Counted from the first letter of the stretch, positions 24,143-36,108 are shown. The stretch: DNA of 64,000 nucleotides from Phanerodontia chrysosporium (GCA_001910725.1 MJGA01000005.1:1860001-1924000), one strand, 5' to 3'. The notes: generated by a model from the letters alone, not told the origin. A program made the numbers and translations.

Positions 24143-26466
24143 GGCGCACGACTCTGACCGCAGAGGAGAGGAGAGACCGCTGAAGTGGGTCTGAAGTTCT
24201 CCAGACTCAGTGGTGGTGCTTTATACCACCACGAGCAACTACGAGGAGCGCGTAGGACGCGTATGGAGCAATGTCGAGATAAGGATCATAGTGAGATTCT
24301 GCTCGCTGCACACAGGCAGTATCAGTGCTTCCTCGAGGCCAAGCTGCAGAGGACGATCATGTGCACAGACCATCCAGCACCGTGGAGGACAGGAAACACA
24401 TTGCGCGCATTCGCATACGGAGCAGTCGGCCCAGGGTTGGGAAAAGGCGTCCTTCGTATGTACGGCGGTTCCCATGAAGACTTCGAGGTGGGAAGTGTCC
24501 GTGCGGTGGTCTTGAGCCAACGGGTAAGTGTCTGCACACGCCGCCACAAGACCAACGCGAGGACTCCATCCGGGAAGCCATACACGGTTTCCCAGAGCGA
24601 TGTCGGTGCGCCTTGATCCGACTCGACCAATGCAGATATCGGCGAAACATAGGCAGAGATCGGTATAGGAAGGTCGTCGTACTCGACTTCGACGTCGAGC
24701 TTTGGCCCACGTTCGAGCTTGTTCGTTCTGTCCGCTCAGAGTTCCTTGACATCCGGGGTGGCTGGAAAGTTGGGAGCGTTGACCCGGCACAGTCTGTGAG
24801 AAATGTCTGCTAAGCTTGGCTTATCAGAAGGCTGTTTATAAGAGATCGTTCATTGGATGGCGAATAGAAGTCGAAGATAGGTAAATGACGCAGGATCTTC
24901 CTGGACGATATCACCACACGAGTCGGGTACGTGCCAAGTCTAAAGGAAGTCATGGTTGGAGATGGCCTAGACTGACAAGAGTCATCAACCAAAGGAAATG
25001 CTAGTGTTGCGCATGAATACGTACCTTCATGATATACTTAGCGTTGGACTGTGTAGTGAACGACATCGCGCAACATACACTCAGCTGTACCTCGAGATAC
25101 CATTGGTGGCGCACTCGGAGGACAGACTGAGATGACAGGGCTCTTCAGAAGATATCTAGGTCGTGTGCGCATGGGAATGTACCGGAGGCATTGTACCGAC
25201 GGCAGCTTTCGCACGGGACCTGCAAAGGCGGGGGATGATTAATTGGCTTGATGAAAAGGTTTAATAACAAACGTGAGCCGCGACGGCCAGGGGTACAGCA
25301 CTACGCGTGGTCACGACTGAGAAGTAGAGGGAAGAAGAAGTTGGGCAGCTGGATGAGCATGCCTGACCCCTCGCAGGGCATCTTGCTGAACAGTTCGGAC
25401 GATGGTGGACGAATGGACCATGTGGTCGGCTTGACGTGCGCTAGCCCCCAATATCGATATTCTCTCATCAAGAATGTCTAGGTTGTCCTTCTGTTGGCTG
25501 AACCGGTCATATGTTTGTCGGAATTCGAAAGAAGGTAGGCGTCCCTGAGGTCAAGGCTCGGTGAAGAACGTGCCGTGGGGATACATGGTGGACTCGAGGC
25601 AAGACAAAGACATGTTCGGTTGTAAGACGAGGACCTGCGTATGCTGGATTGAGTTGTGTACGCTTCAGCAACAGAGTGTGCCACACATTTGCGATGTGGA
25701 GAACGCGCGCCCAGCCAGCGTACATCAGCGCCTTCCAAGTGATGTGGACGGTGCTCACGCATGACTCTGCTCAACCCTTTCTGTGCCTGCGTCTCTTTGA
25801 CTGCGAAATTCTCCATGCTTGTCTCCCTGCTCACCCCTGTCGTCAACACCGCCCCGATGTGCGTCCAGGCCGCAGGAAGAGTCGCGATTTATCCCTCCGA
25901 TGACAGAACATGGACCGCAGCTCTGCTCCGCCCGCCAGGACTCAAGAATGCATCATATCAAACTCGACATACGACCGTAGGGCCGCCCACCTGTTGCAAG
26001 GAATGAAGTCTCCTTCGGGCCGCTAGCCAGCAGCGGCGCTCGGCGGCGGTCTCGGGGAGATGACGTCCAGCCTGGTTTGAGCCACAGCATGTCCGGTGGT
26101 CGGCCTGCAAAGCAGCTCAACCACCGTCGTCGACGTCGGCAGCGTTCGCGACGTGGTCAGGGCAAGCGGGCGTGGAGTGAGAGGGAGAGATCGAAAGCAG
26201 CAAGACGGAGACGGAAGAACGGATATCTGATTAGATCGGGCTATTTTGCGGGGGAGATGTGAGTTCGAAGCAGGGAGGATGAGCGAGTTATGCACTTATG
26301 GCTGACAGAACGACGATCAGAAACCAAGACCCGTCAGCGAACAAAGCCGGTGTCGAACAGCGGCCGCTCCCTCTCTTGTCTCTCCCCTCCACATCGCCCT
26401 CGCCCCCCGCAGCGGTGGCGGGCTCCGTCTCTCTCGACGACGTCTCTCCCGACGCCCTCCAGCACC
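24143..26466. other. Long stretch without a firm gene
   Basis: About 2.3 kb. Minus-strand frames at 24239-24790, 24322-24630 (includes SLWETVYGFPDGVLALVLWR) and 25478-25849 (includes AAWTHIGAVLTTGVSR upstream) have coding-like composition, and CTTATAAACAG at about 24833-24843 could be a minus-strand TATA box. No frame can be assembled into a known family. A G/A-rich tract (26100-26220) precedes the FAM72-like gene. Confidence 0.35.
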
Positions 26467-27773
26467 ATGCCCGCCCGGACTCTCTCGTCGGACCAGGAGC
26501 TCTTGTCGCCGCTGCGGTACGCCCCTTACGTCCAGTCCCCCTCTCTCGACCTCCCGGAGCTCCCGGACCAGCCAATGCCAAACTCCCACCACGCCCATGT
26601 CTCATACCGCCCCCACGCGCACGCCTCGGTCCCCGCTGGCCCGCCGCGTGCTCACCACCGCGGAGCGACGCCCATAGCACAGCAGGACCACGTATATCCG
26701 GTGGCGCCGCCCATGCAGCGTGGTGAAGACTTGGCTTGGCGCATATACCCTGCCATCCCGTCCCAGTGGTCTTCGCACCCGCCTTTCGCCCCTGGCTGGC
26801 TTCCACATCCACCGCACAGAGCCGCGTCCATGGTTCCCCCGCCCCCGCCGCTGCACAAAGTATGGATAGTAGACTGCAAATCCTGCGGCACCTTTTTGAC
26901 GAACAGGGGCATGAAGGTACGTCTACGCTCCGAACTGCGTCGGAAAGCGTACGTCTGATAGCCCCTCCTCCAGGCTGTCTTACTGCTTCGACCGAGTGTG
27001 CCTCTATACTCGACTGATGCCCTACCAGTAAACTGCTCGCCGTATAGCACCACGGCAGAGACAGCGGCATCGTCGAGCAACTCACGCGACCAGGAACGCT
27101 CCCCGGCCATCGCGCGGACCTGCGACTGCCTCACGCAAACGCTTTGGTGTCAAGGCTGCGGCACTGCCGTCGGCTACATGATAGTCGCTCCTTGCCTTCG
27201 CTGCACGTCGTCTATCACGCCGAACAACAGATCGACCAACGGGCATCGCTTCGTGTTTTACTCGGCAGAAATAGTCGCTAGCGAGCGACACTACGTTCCT
27301 GGCGAATGTGGAATCAACGTCGACGCCCAATCGCCCAGCGGAGCCCCCATTACCCGACGCCCGAAACGTCGCCTCCGCACCGCGTGCGGCATTTCTCTGG
27401 TTCTCCTCGCCCCAGCGCGAGATGCCCTCACGCGACCCGATGTCGCCTTCGCGCCGCCGCAACAGTTCTGCCTCGAGCTCTTTACTGGAGCCGCAGTCTC
27501 CGTACTCGGACCGCTCGTCGTCTCCTCCGCCTCTGGTGCCCATAACCCCCCTCGCGCGTGTACCACTCCCCAATAGAGCGCTTGCGAGCTGGGGAAGTCG
27601 TCTTTTGGCACCATCTGGTCCGGAGCGGAGAAATTCCCGCGGTGGCAGACGATCCCCGAGCGCGTGTCGCTTCGGAAGACGCGAAACCTCTCACGCCCGA
27701 CGCGGAGCCGAGGAGCAAAGTCGAAGCCAGGCCGTCTGGAGCCCTTCGTGCAAAGATGTTAGCTGGTCGTTGA
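26467..27773 (+). CDS. FAM72-like protein with proline-rich N-terminal extension
   Basis: Exon 1 (26467-26916) and exon 2 (from 26974) join in frame. Residues 1-135 are Pro/His/Ser-rich and low in complexity. The FAM72 core follows: VWIVDCKSCGTFLTNRGMKA, VPLYSTDALPVNC, then CDCLTQTLWCQGCGTAVGY, MIVAPCLRC and NGHRFVFYSAEI. It keeps the paired Cys (CKSC, CQGCG, CLRC) that suggest zinc binding. After HYVPGE near 27300 the protein-like frame changes twice. The Ser/Pro-rich part FLWFSSPQREMPSR lies in a second frame, and GEVVFWHHLVRSGEIP (to the stop at 27771-27773) in a third. Each change needs one base fewer or two more, or an unusual short intron near 27308-27338. In animals FAM72 acts with UNG2; its fungal role is unknown. 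Confidence 0.62.
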
Positions 27774-28550
27774 CGTTGAAACCTCTCCGAGATACCCCTG
27801 ATGAGTTTATGACCACCATGTCTTCCAATGATGCACCCCCACTCCTTTTCATACATCTTCACCTCCACTTGGTATCTATACATGGACCTCTTCGGCATGA
27901 TCTCCCATGATTCACGACCCACCCATTCAACCTACTTTCGAACTCTCCCTCGTATAGTGACATTAGCCTTATTCCGTGCATATACCTTTGTCGTTGTATC
28001 ATTCATTATCGTGTATAGCTTTATTCTGAGTATCTGGCGATGTATAACAGTTGTAGATATCTCCACCCGCGTTTGTCTTGTAGTCCAGATCTTGGGTGGC
28101 CCGTGGCCTGTTTTCGCCAAAGTCGGACTTCGACGATCGCAAAGGCGGCCACGAGCAAGGATAGACGCCGCCACGTGGTTCCCCGAACCAATACAACTTG
28201 GACCGTCAAAGGGTTCACGATGACCTGCATCTCCGAATCTCTTGTCCACCGGGCCACGCTGCTAACCCTAAAAGTACTAGAAGCAAAACATATCTACAGG
28301 ACAGTCTCTTTGACGTGAAACCATTTGTCTTTGCTGAGTGGAATAGTAGTAGTGTCTACTAACGTGTCCATGCGATGAGTACAGGCAGGAGACGCAAGGC
28401 CCGGTGAGTCTTTATCTTGACGAAGCGTCCCTCGTTCTAGGGGAAATACCATCTTTGGCGAGCAAAAGCACAGGACGGGGCCTATATGACGGTGCTTGGG
28501 CCGACAAAGACTTGCAGCCTGGCCATTGTGCTTTTAAGGCAGCGGCTTCA
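27774..28550. other. Intergenic, nothing recognised
   Basis: 3' region of the FAM72-like gene and upstream region of the next gene. Short frames only. Confidence 0.45.
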
Positions 28551-28556
28551 TATAAG
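28551..28556 (+). promoter_or_regulatory. TATA box of the orphan gene at 28611
   Basis: TATAAG 55 bases upstream of the ATG at 28611, followed by a C/T-rich start region. Confidence 0.45.
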
Positions 28557-28610
28557 CCACGCCGCACTCTTTCTTTCTTCTGCCCACGACCTCGAACCGC
28601 CCTCGAAACA

Positions 28611-31276
28611 ATGGCTGACATCTACATGGACTACAGTGACCAAGAATCGGTGCGTCCCCGCCCAATTTCAGGCCGCGCTCCGGGCCGTGGACTGACACCG
28701 ACACGCAGCAGAGTGCTCCCGAACAGGGAGGCCCCGCCGCCAGGGCATCCTCCGACGCTCCTGCCCCGACCCGGCGTGGCCACGCCCGCAACGGCAGCAC
28801 ACCTGCAAACGGCGGGACGGCGCCACCGGGCGGCCCCGTCCAGCGGCGCCCGTCGCAGAGCTCCGGCGACGACGAACCTTTGTCCGCCGCAGCCGCGCAC
28901 ATGGCACGGCGAACGGCAGAGCGCGCGACGCCGCGCCTCGTGGCCGCACGAGCACGGCCCCCACGGCGCCGTCGCTCGCCCGCTCGGACTCGGCGGGCTC
29001 GCAGAGCTTCGCCTGGCGCGTCTCGGGGTACTCCCCCGAGCCGTCGCAGTCGCCGCGCGGGACACGTGCCGGAAGCGTTGTTTCGGAGCGTTCTTTGTCT
29101 ATGTATACTGCTGCGGGTGAGTGTGGTCGGCTTGTTGGTGCTGTTTGGCGGCTGACCGTACCCGCTTTGTGCAGAACGTAATGGAGATCCAGGTTCCGCT
29201 GGGCATCATGCGGATTGGCAGACCCAGTCCGTCGGCCCCTCGACCCTCGTGGAGGACGAAGGACCCCGGTTCGTGAAGAGATGGTCACGGTGCTCATTAA
29301 TGACACAAGGTACGATGACCATGGCATCGCCGAGATCTTCATCCCTACTTTCTGGGCCGATAATTCGCTGTGGGTCGACGCTCGGGATGTCGTCGAGCAC
29401 CTGCAGTTGTCTCCAGGAAAGGTTGATGGTACGTTGCTTTACGTCATCGCCTTGGTTGTTAATGGCTTACATCGGCCATTGGCCACTTAGGGCCTGCGCG
29501 AGTGTATGTGATGCGCGGTGGCTGGAAGCAATACTTCCTTCGCGTTGAGGAGGACGGGCGCATCTTGTCAGGCCTTGCAAACCTCAAGGTCGAGGAGCAG
29601 AATACCTTGAAGATTCATATTGACTATGTACTGTCGTCGTCGCATTGAATAGAATATCATCTAACGTTATCCTCAGATTCCGCAGTACGCGCCGCGATAC
29701 ACGGCTACTTACACTGCTACGTCTGTCCCGTTGCCCTGCGGCCCAACTGAACAAGGCCCGTCGACCCACCATTCAGAGCCTGTGCGACGGCCAGACTCGC
29801 AGACAGCACCACGTGCACGTGCTGAGTCTGCGGCAGCTCGTGTCCATTATCAGCCTCAGGCGCATGCTCCGACTCAGCCAGAGGCGGCCGCGGGTCGGAA
29901 ACGCCGATACCAGTCATCAGTTGAATCTGTCGATGCCCGCAGCCAACTCGCCTGCAGCGATGCTTCGGAGGCGAACTGGTCTACGCGCGCAACCACGGGC
30001 GGTCGCAGTGTCGCTGCATCGCCCACTGTGTCTCGCACACGTGAAGGCACGTCCCAACCCCATCGCGGCCGACAGTGAAAACGAACCTCTCACGGCATCC
30101 GAGCGCGGCAGAGAGCACCACATCCGCGTACCCCGCTACGTCACAAAGCTCGACGCGCCTCCAGTCGACGCAGTCCGCTCCCGACGTCCTCGCCGCCGGG
30201 CTCGAAACCCGGTCTCAGTCTGCGGCACCCGCGTCGCCCGTCGTAGCAGCGCCATCTCCAGTCCAAACAGCACACTCCCCAGCCCAACCATCAGCCTCCC
30301 CAGTCCACGCAACTTCTCCTGTGCGGTCAGCTCCCTCCCCCGTGTCGACCGAGCCTGCGACATCGCCCCGATTCTCGCCCGTGCAGCTCGCGCCGTCTCC
30401 TGCACCTGCAGTCGAGCCTCTGCCGGTGCCGCCCTCGCCCGCGCACTCGACGCTTGACTCCTCGCCACCGCGCCCGCATGCCAAGAAGGTGCGCTACAAC
30501 GATGACGACAGCGACTCGGACTCGACGGCGATGCGCCGCGCGCAAGCCAAGCGCAACGCACCGGTACATCTGCCGCTGCACCGACGCCAACACCTCCCGC
30601 TGCAGCACCAGCGCCCGCTTCGGGCTTCAGCGCCTTCAGCAAGTTCGCGGGAACAGCGTCCGCTGGCGCGTTCGCGAGTTTTGCGCAGCGGTCCGCGGGG
30701 TTTGGGACGGGCGCGGGCAACGGGACACCTGCGCCTGCGGCGGGCGGTGCGACCGGGATGTTCGGGCGCACGGCTGTCTTTGGTGGGAGCGCAGCTGCAG
30801 CGACAGGCGACGTCGTGCGGCAGCTGCGCGCCGTTTTGGCGGCAGAGCCTGCGTTTGACGCGTTCCAGCGTGCACGAGCCGACGCGCTGCGCATCGCGGA
30901 GCAGGTTGAGCACTGGCGCTTTGTGAAGCACACGCTCGAGCGGTTCGTTGGAAAGCCGCTATCCGCCAACGGGCATGCTGAGCTGGTAACGGAGGTACGC
31001 ATGGCCCCATGAACGGCCTCGTGGTACAATGGAGCTGATGGGTGTGTGTAGGACCAGGTTAAGACCGCCTTGGGTATCAAGGGCAACCGTGCAGAAGAGT
31101 ACATCGAAGCGTTGTCTCTGACAGCGTTCTATGGGCCAAAGGGGTCGCGCATGGAGGACGAGGAAGTTGTGAAGTTGTATCACGAGCCGTGCCCTGTTTC
31201 GTCGTCGCTGCAGCTCAGTCGGTACCTGGGCGTGCTCCGGAAGGCACAGGAGCGTTGGCTCTCTCCGCAGGCCTAG
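28611..31276 (+). CDS. Large uncharacterised protein with Ser/Pro-rich linker; several apparent frame breaks
   Basis: Function not recognised. Exon 1 is MADIYMDYSDQES (28611-28649), joined after an intron to SAPEQGGP. Conserved-looking parts are MVTVLINDTRYDDHG then IAEIFIPTFWADNSLWVDA and VVEHLQLSPGKVDG (about 29280-29430), and ARVYVMRGGWKQYFLRVEED (after an intron ending at 29490). A long linker follows, with many SPV/SPA units (30170-30460) and the acidic VRYNDDDSDSD. The Ala/Gly-rich part is GFSAFSKFAGTASAGAFAS. A helical C-terminus runs GDVVRQLRAVLAAEPAFDAF to a last exon starting DQVKTALGIKGNRAEEYIEA and a stop at 31274-31276. Each part is cleanly coding, but continuous reading needs one extra base near 28900, 29264, 30046 and 30561. 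I read these as sequence errors rather than decay, because the ends are well preserved. Confidence 0.6.
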
Positions 31277-32122
31277 CCGGGTCAAATTTCTATCATGTAG
31301 TCCAGACAGACCCTCCGCTGCGTGGTATATGACAGACTTAGTCGAGATACTGAAGTTAAGCGGAGCCCAACCATCATGTTGGAACATCACACGGCTGTGC
31401 TTTGGGATGGAAATTGGCCACAAAGTCAGAAAAAATCCTCATATGAGTTCTTGCATCTCTCTGACCTCTTGTGAGCCATGCCTGATTTTTGTCAGCTAGC
31501 AAGAGCAGTACTAGTGAAAGCGTTCTGTCAGAGCCTGACGGACATCTAATTTATGATGGCGCTTTGCGCACGCAGCTCCGCCAACCTCTGCCGCCCACCA
31601 ACTGTCCACCTTATTCTACGCACTCATCCGAGAGCATCCGGGATCGTACACACGTCTTCATGAATTGCATACGCGATTTGCGAATGGGCCAGCCACTCTT
31701 TGCATATCTAAAGTTGTTCCGATGGGCTGCGTTGTCAGCGAGGCTATGCAGTGGACGGAAGAGTTACTGAGGCGTTGGTCAGCTCCAGCCTCCATTCTAA
31801 GCCGTGCGCATGTCGACTTTAAACTGCGTCTCCGACGACCGAAGGGGAGGCTCATAAGCCCCGCTCATATCCCCTTTGGCACGCAATACACATACTTTGT
31901 TTGGTACGTCGCCGAATCCTGCGGATTAGAAACTCCTTGCGTATTAGTCAGCGCTAAGTCATCGGACAGAGCTTGGGACCAAAGCACGCCATAGCTAGGC
32001 TCTCTATGCACACCGGTATATATGCGCTCAGAGCAGCTGTCAGACTGCGTCCCAGCAATCCACTTCCGACATTTCCTCGCCACTTGAGTTACATCTCGCA
32101 GGCTCCGAGGCGCCGATACAGC
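31277..32122. other. Intergenic, or N-terminal extension of the next gene
   Basis: No recognised gene. From 32006 the frame of the next gene is open and encodes a basic, acid-free leader (see that entry). Confidence 0.4.
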
Positions 32123-33066
32123 ATGGCCATCTCCAACACAGTCTCCGCAGAACTCGTCTACTTCGTGCCTCCAGCTGACGGGGCGAAGCCCTGGACAGAC
32201 ATCAACTCGGACATTCGGAGAGACGGCGGGCGCAACTGGACAAAGGCGACGCACAAGGTCGAGATTGAGAACCTGCGCGGAAAGGAGGACACTGTCTCGC
32301 TCGACACGACCGGGTTCGGCTACTTCCGCCGCCCGCAGAAATACACGTCATTCCGGGACGACGCCGAAATCGAACGCGAATACTACCCTGAGAGCATCGC
32401 GCTCGTTAAGGAGATCACCGGTGCGAGCAGGGTCGTCCCCTTCGACCATAGTACGTCCCCCGCGCCTCTGTCCATAGTATAGCGCTGACGAGGACCGCAC
32501 AGCTATTCGCCGCCACCGTCCTGGCGAGGTCGATGATGGCCCTACGAAGCGCCAGCCTGTGCCCTTCGTGCACGTCGACCAGACGGCCGAGTCGTCTGCA
32601 GCGCGCGTCCGCCGTCACCTTCCCGAGAGCGACGTCCCTGAACTCCTGAAGCGCCGCTTCCAGATCATCAACCTCTGGCGGCCGATTGACCATGCCGCGT
32701 GGGACTGGCCGCTCGCGCTCTGCGACTACCGCAGCATCGACGTCAACAATGACCTCGTCCCCACGACGCTGAAATACCCGGACCGCGACGGCGAGACGCT
32801 CAGCGTCAAGTTCAACCCGAATCACAAGTGGAAGTACCTGAAGGGCATGGAGCCGGACGAGTTTGTGCTGATTAAGTGGTATGTCGTGCAAGGCCATCCT
32901 CGTATGTAGCATGTAGCTGATATTTCCCCGCAGCTTCGATTCGAAAAATGACGGAAAGACCGCTATCTTGACCCCTCATACCGCATTCGATGATCCCAGC
33001 AAGCCTGAGGGCGCGCCCCTACGGGAATCAATCGAGTTACGCTTGCTAGTTTTCTATGACGAATAG
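32123..33066 (+). CDS. AsaB/CmcJ-like hydroxylase/desaturase family protein
   Basis: Member of the fungal family related to GA4 desaturase and AsaB, thought to be Fe/2-oxoglutarate-dependent oxygenases. Exons 32123-32450, 32503-32878 and 32934-33066 give 278 residues. Family blocks seen: AELVYFVPPADGAKPW, then VEIENLRGKEDTVSLDTTGF, VPFVHVDQTAES (His-x-Asp metal pair), RFQIINLWRPIDHAAWDWPL, DYRSIDVNNDL and FNPNHKWKYLKGMEPDEFVL. It closes with LTPHTAFDDP and ESIELRLLVFYDE. An in-frame ATG at 32006 would add 39 residues rich in Arg and Pro (LRAAVRLRPSNPLPTFPRHL), similar to a mitochondrial leader. I take 32123 because the family usually starts there. No other biosynthetic gene is adjacent, so the substrate is unknown. 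Confidence 0.85.
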
Positions 33067-33612
33067 ACGGGGGCAATTCCTAGAATACGATATGTATAGT
33101 ATAATGGAAACCTGGATTCTGCACACCTTGTCATTGTTGCAACCTGCATGCGTGCTTTCTGTACACCTGAGTTGTACTGCGCCACACTTGTACACAATCC
33201 TCAGATAACAAGTCGCCGTACACTTGATGGTGTGATTATATGCGTCAAGTTCACCGTGGCGTCAATGCAATCAACACCGCTAGGCCCTTGGGGACGCAGT
33301 ACACGTCGGCGCGATGGGGAAATCATGCAGTGGAGAGAACTGATGAGGTTGGGGAGTAGATGTGCGTTGCGAGAGGGCACGATTTCTATCCGTATAAAGA
33401 GGGAAACGGTTAAAAACCTCAAGTATTGGCTGATACTAAGCCATTTTTAGATAGCTTTTGATTTACTACGATGTAGTCCTAAATTAGAAAGAGGCATAAT
33501 GCCGCCCGAGGCGCGTCAGGGTCGCGCAGCTTCACGTTGAGCAGCACGTTCTCTTCGCCGTCACCATCGTTGCTGTCGCTGTGACCATCGTCGCCGAAGA
33601 TCACATTCAGCT
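33067..33612. other. Intergenic, AT-rich
   Basis: Spacer between the oxidoreductase and the ketoacyl-CoA reductase. No gene seen. Confidence 0.5.
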
Positions 33613-34978
33613 ATGGGCATCGTCGAGTTTCTCCCGTTCCGGTCAACACCTGCATCGCATGTCCTCGGTTCGTGCGGGACGGACACCTGAAACACGACAC
33701 GTCGCTGACCCGTCGTGTATAGTGACAGACTACCCCGTCTTCACCACTATCTTGCTTGCGTTCGGTGCGCTTGCACTGGGCAAGTTCGTCGCGAAGTTCG
33801 CTGGTGTCGTTCTGCAGACCTTTGTCCTCCCCGGGAAGAGCGTGAGTGGTCTGAGCACACTCTGTTGACCACGCCGTGACAAAGCGCGATTTCTGCACGC
33901 AGCTGAAGAAGTACGGCGCTGGAAAAGGCGCGTGGGCCGTTGTCACCGGTGCTTCCGAAGGAATTGGTCGCGAATATGCGCTGCAGCTCGCAAAGAAGGG
34001 CTTCAATGTCGTGGTCTCTGCGCGCAACAAAGCCGCACTAAATGCCTTGGTCAACGAAATTGGTGCGTGGCCTAAGCAGTCGGTCAGAAGTGCGTTTCTC
34101 AGCTTATGACTCCAAATCAGAATCCGTCGAGGTCGCTGGCAAGAAGATGCAGGCACGCGCCGTCCCCATGGACTTCTCGACTAGCGACATTTCTCAGTGG
34201 AACAGTTTCCAAGCTGCGCTCGAGGGCCTTGACATCGGTGTCCTGGGTACGTTTTTGATGCACAGTGGTCTATACTTACGCTTACGCGCGGATAGTCAAC
34301 AATGTTGGACGTTCCCATTCCTTCCCCGCCGACTTTGTCGACGCGCCCGCGGACGAGGTTGACAGCATCATCGCGATCAATATCAACTCGCTGCTGAAGG
34401 TCACTCGTATCATCCTGCCTGGCATGATTCAACGGTACGTGGCCAAGCTCTGTGTAGTGTTTTTACTGATCATATTACTAGTCGCCGCGGTCTGATCCTC
34501 TCGAGCGGCTCGTTTGCGGGTATCTCTGTTGTATCACCCATGCTTGCCCCGTACGCCGCTTCTAAGATGTTCCTCGCGTCGTTCAATGCTGCTCTCGGCG
34601 CAGAGGTCAAGGCGGCTGGCATCGACGTTGAGACTGCCAATACGCACTTCGTCGTGTCGAACATGTCCAAAATTCGCAAGCCGAGCGCGCTCGTCCCGAC
34701 TCCGAAGCAATACGTGCGCTCCGTGCTATCCAAAATAGGTCTCCCGTGTGGCGCGCTCTTCACTGGTCGCCCACACGTCAGCACCCCGTACTGGAGCCAT
34801 GCGCTCCTCGACTGGTTCATCGTACGTGCGCAGCTATGCTCCGTAGATTGACTATTGATCGTGTGCACAGCACGTGGTCGGCTGGAAATCCGTCGTCACC
34901 GGTGTCGTACATAACATGCACCGCGACATTCGCAAGCGCGCGCTCAGGAAGCTCGAGAGGGAAGCCAAGAAGCAGTAA
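33613..34978 (+). CDS. IFA38: Very-long-chain 3-oxoacyl-CoA reductase (ER fatty-acid elongation)
   Basis: NADPH-dependent short-chain dehydrogenase that reduces 3-ketoacyl-CoA in the microsomal elongase cycle. Seven exons (33613-33667, 33729-33841, 33903-34062, 34121-34246, 34296-34434, 34482-34821, 34871-34978) give 346 residues, the same size as the yeast enzyme. Features in order: membrane anchor PVFTTILLAFGALALGKFVA, cofactor motif VVTGASEGIGREYALQLAKK, then VLVNNVGRSH (NNxG). The catalytic Ser is in LILSSGSFAG and the Tyr-x3-Lys in APYAASKMFLASF. A second hydrophobic part is SHALLDWFI, and the basic end KRALRKLEREAKKQ is a likely ER-retention signal of the KxKxx type. The first exon join (GTTCGT donor) is the least typical splice site. 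Confidence 0.93.
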
Positions 34979-35351
34979 GGTCCTCCTAGTGCAGCTTTCT
35001 TCGGAGTGTATACACAGTGCTTGGGATAATATACTGGCCCTTTTCTGTGCGACTAGAACAGTACCCTAGCATTCCGTTCAGCTCTGGGTATGGGTTTTTC
35101 AGGCACGTGTCTCTTATGATGCTCCACTTCCTTAGCTTATGTCAGGACAGGCTACCTTTGTGCAAGACGTTCCTCGATTGCCAGTGTAGCTTGTTCTACT
35201 GCTACATCTATAATTTACAACAATCATGATCGGGCGTGTTCACAGGGAGTCCGGCTCCGAAGCTGTTTGAAAATGGAGATAGCTGTTTGGGAGATGGTAA
35301 GCGTTGATTTCTCCTGCCAGCTTTGACGGTACCCACTCAGATGTGCAGCTA
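34979..35351. other. Intergenic between converging genes
   Basis: 3' regions only. No gene seen. Confidence 0.5.
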
Positions 35352-35723
35352 TTAGGCCTCGACCTCGTGACAGAAGGCCTGAGGGTTGTTGCTGAGGGCC
35401 ATAATGCCCTTGACGAGTGCGCTGACGACGGCGTCCGCGCTTTTACCCTCGGCGTTTTTGATCCAGACAGTGACGCCCTCGCGGAGGTTCGACGTGCCAG
35501 GCGCCATGATGACGAACGAGATACCCTTAGTGAACGTGTAGCCCGTCTTCACGGTGGGCATGATCCTCAGCTGCGCGTAGGGGATGTCCAGCGGCTGAGC
35601 GTGCTCGGCGGCGCCCGTGCCGAGCGTGAAGTACTTTTCGTTCTCCGTCTTCGCAAGGGCATGGGTCTTGACACACTGGGCGAGAGCGACGAGCTGGGCA
35701 GGGGCAATGGCAGCAGAAGGCAT
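35352..35723 (-). CDS. Uncharacterised 123-aa protein
   Basis: A compact single-exon frame with clear coding composition. It starts MPSAAIAPAQLVALAQCVKT and includes ENEKYFTLGTGAAEHAQPLD, VTVWIKNAEGKSADAVVSAL and LSNNPQAFCHEVEA. There is no signal peptide or membrane helix. The mix of short strands and helices suggests a small soluble domain. TATATAA at 35823-35829 (about 100 bases upstream on the minus strand) supports expression. I do not recognise a family. Confidence 0.6.
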   Translation of the reverse strand: MPSAAIAPAQLVALAQCVKTHALAKTENEKYFTLGTGAAEHAQPLDIPYAQLRIMPTVKTGYTFTKGISFVIMAPGTSNLREGVTVWIKNAEGKSADAVVSALVKGIMALSNNPQAFCHEVEA

Positions 35724-36021
35724 ATCGACAGAAGTGTTCGACGACGAGGAAAGACGAAGAGAGAGAAGCAGAAGAGATGTAGCAGATGTGGGATGCTCTC
35801 TAGCTGACCTTCTGAAGCCCAGTTATATACGATACCTGCTACCAAGAGCAGTAGCTATGGTGGCCCTCACAAAGTCGACGCTGCTACGCGAATATTGTCC
35901 CATTTCATTTCGCTAATTAATTACCTTTGCAGTCGCGCTTCGGGCTCGCGCTTTGCGTCGAAGGGATTTGTCGCCACCCGTCCTTTGACGGCGCCGGCCA
36001 CCGTATATTTCGCCGATCCAT
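35724..36021. other. Divergent promoter region
   Basis: Shared upstream space of the 123-aa gene (minus) and the kinase-like gene (plus), with a minus TATATAA at 35823-35829. Confidence 0.4.
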
Positions 36022-36027
36022 TATAAA
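36022..36027 (+). promoter_or_regulatory. TATA box of the kinase-like gene
   Basis: TATAAA 82 bases upstream of the ATG at 36109. Confidence 0.45.
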
Positions 36028-36108
36028 TGGGGCCAACCCAGATGCTTGTCCACTCCAGCTTTCCCAACGACCCATTCTGACCCCCTTTGCAGAGCAACGC
36101 GATACGTA

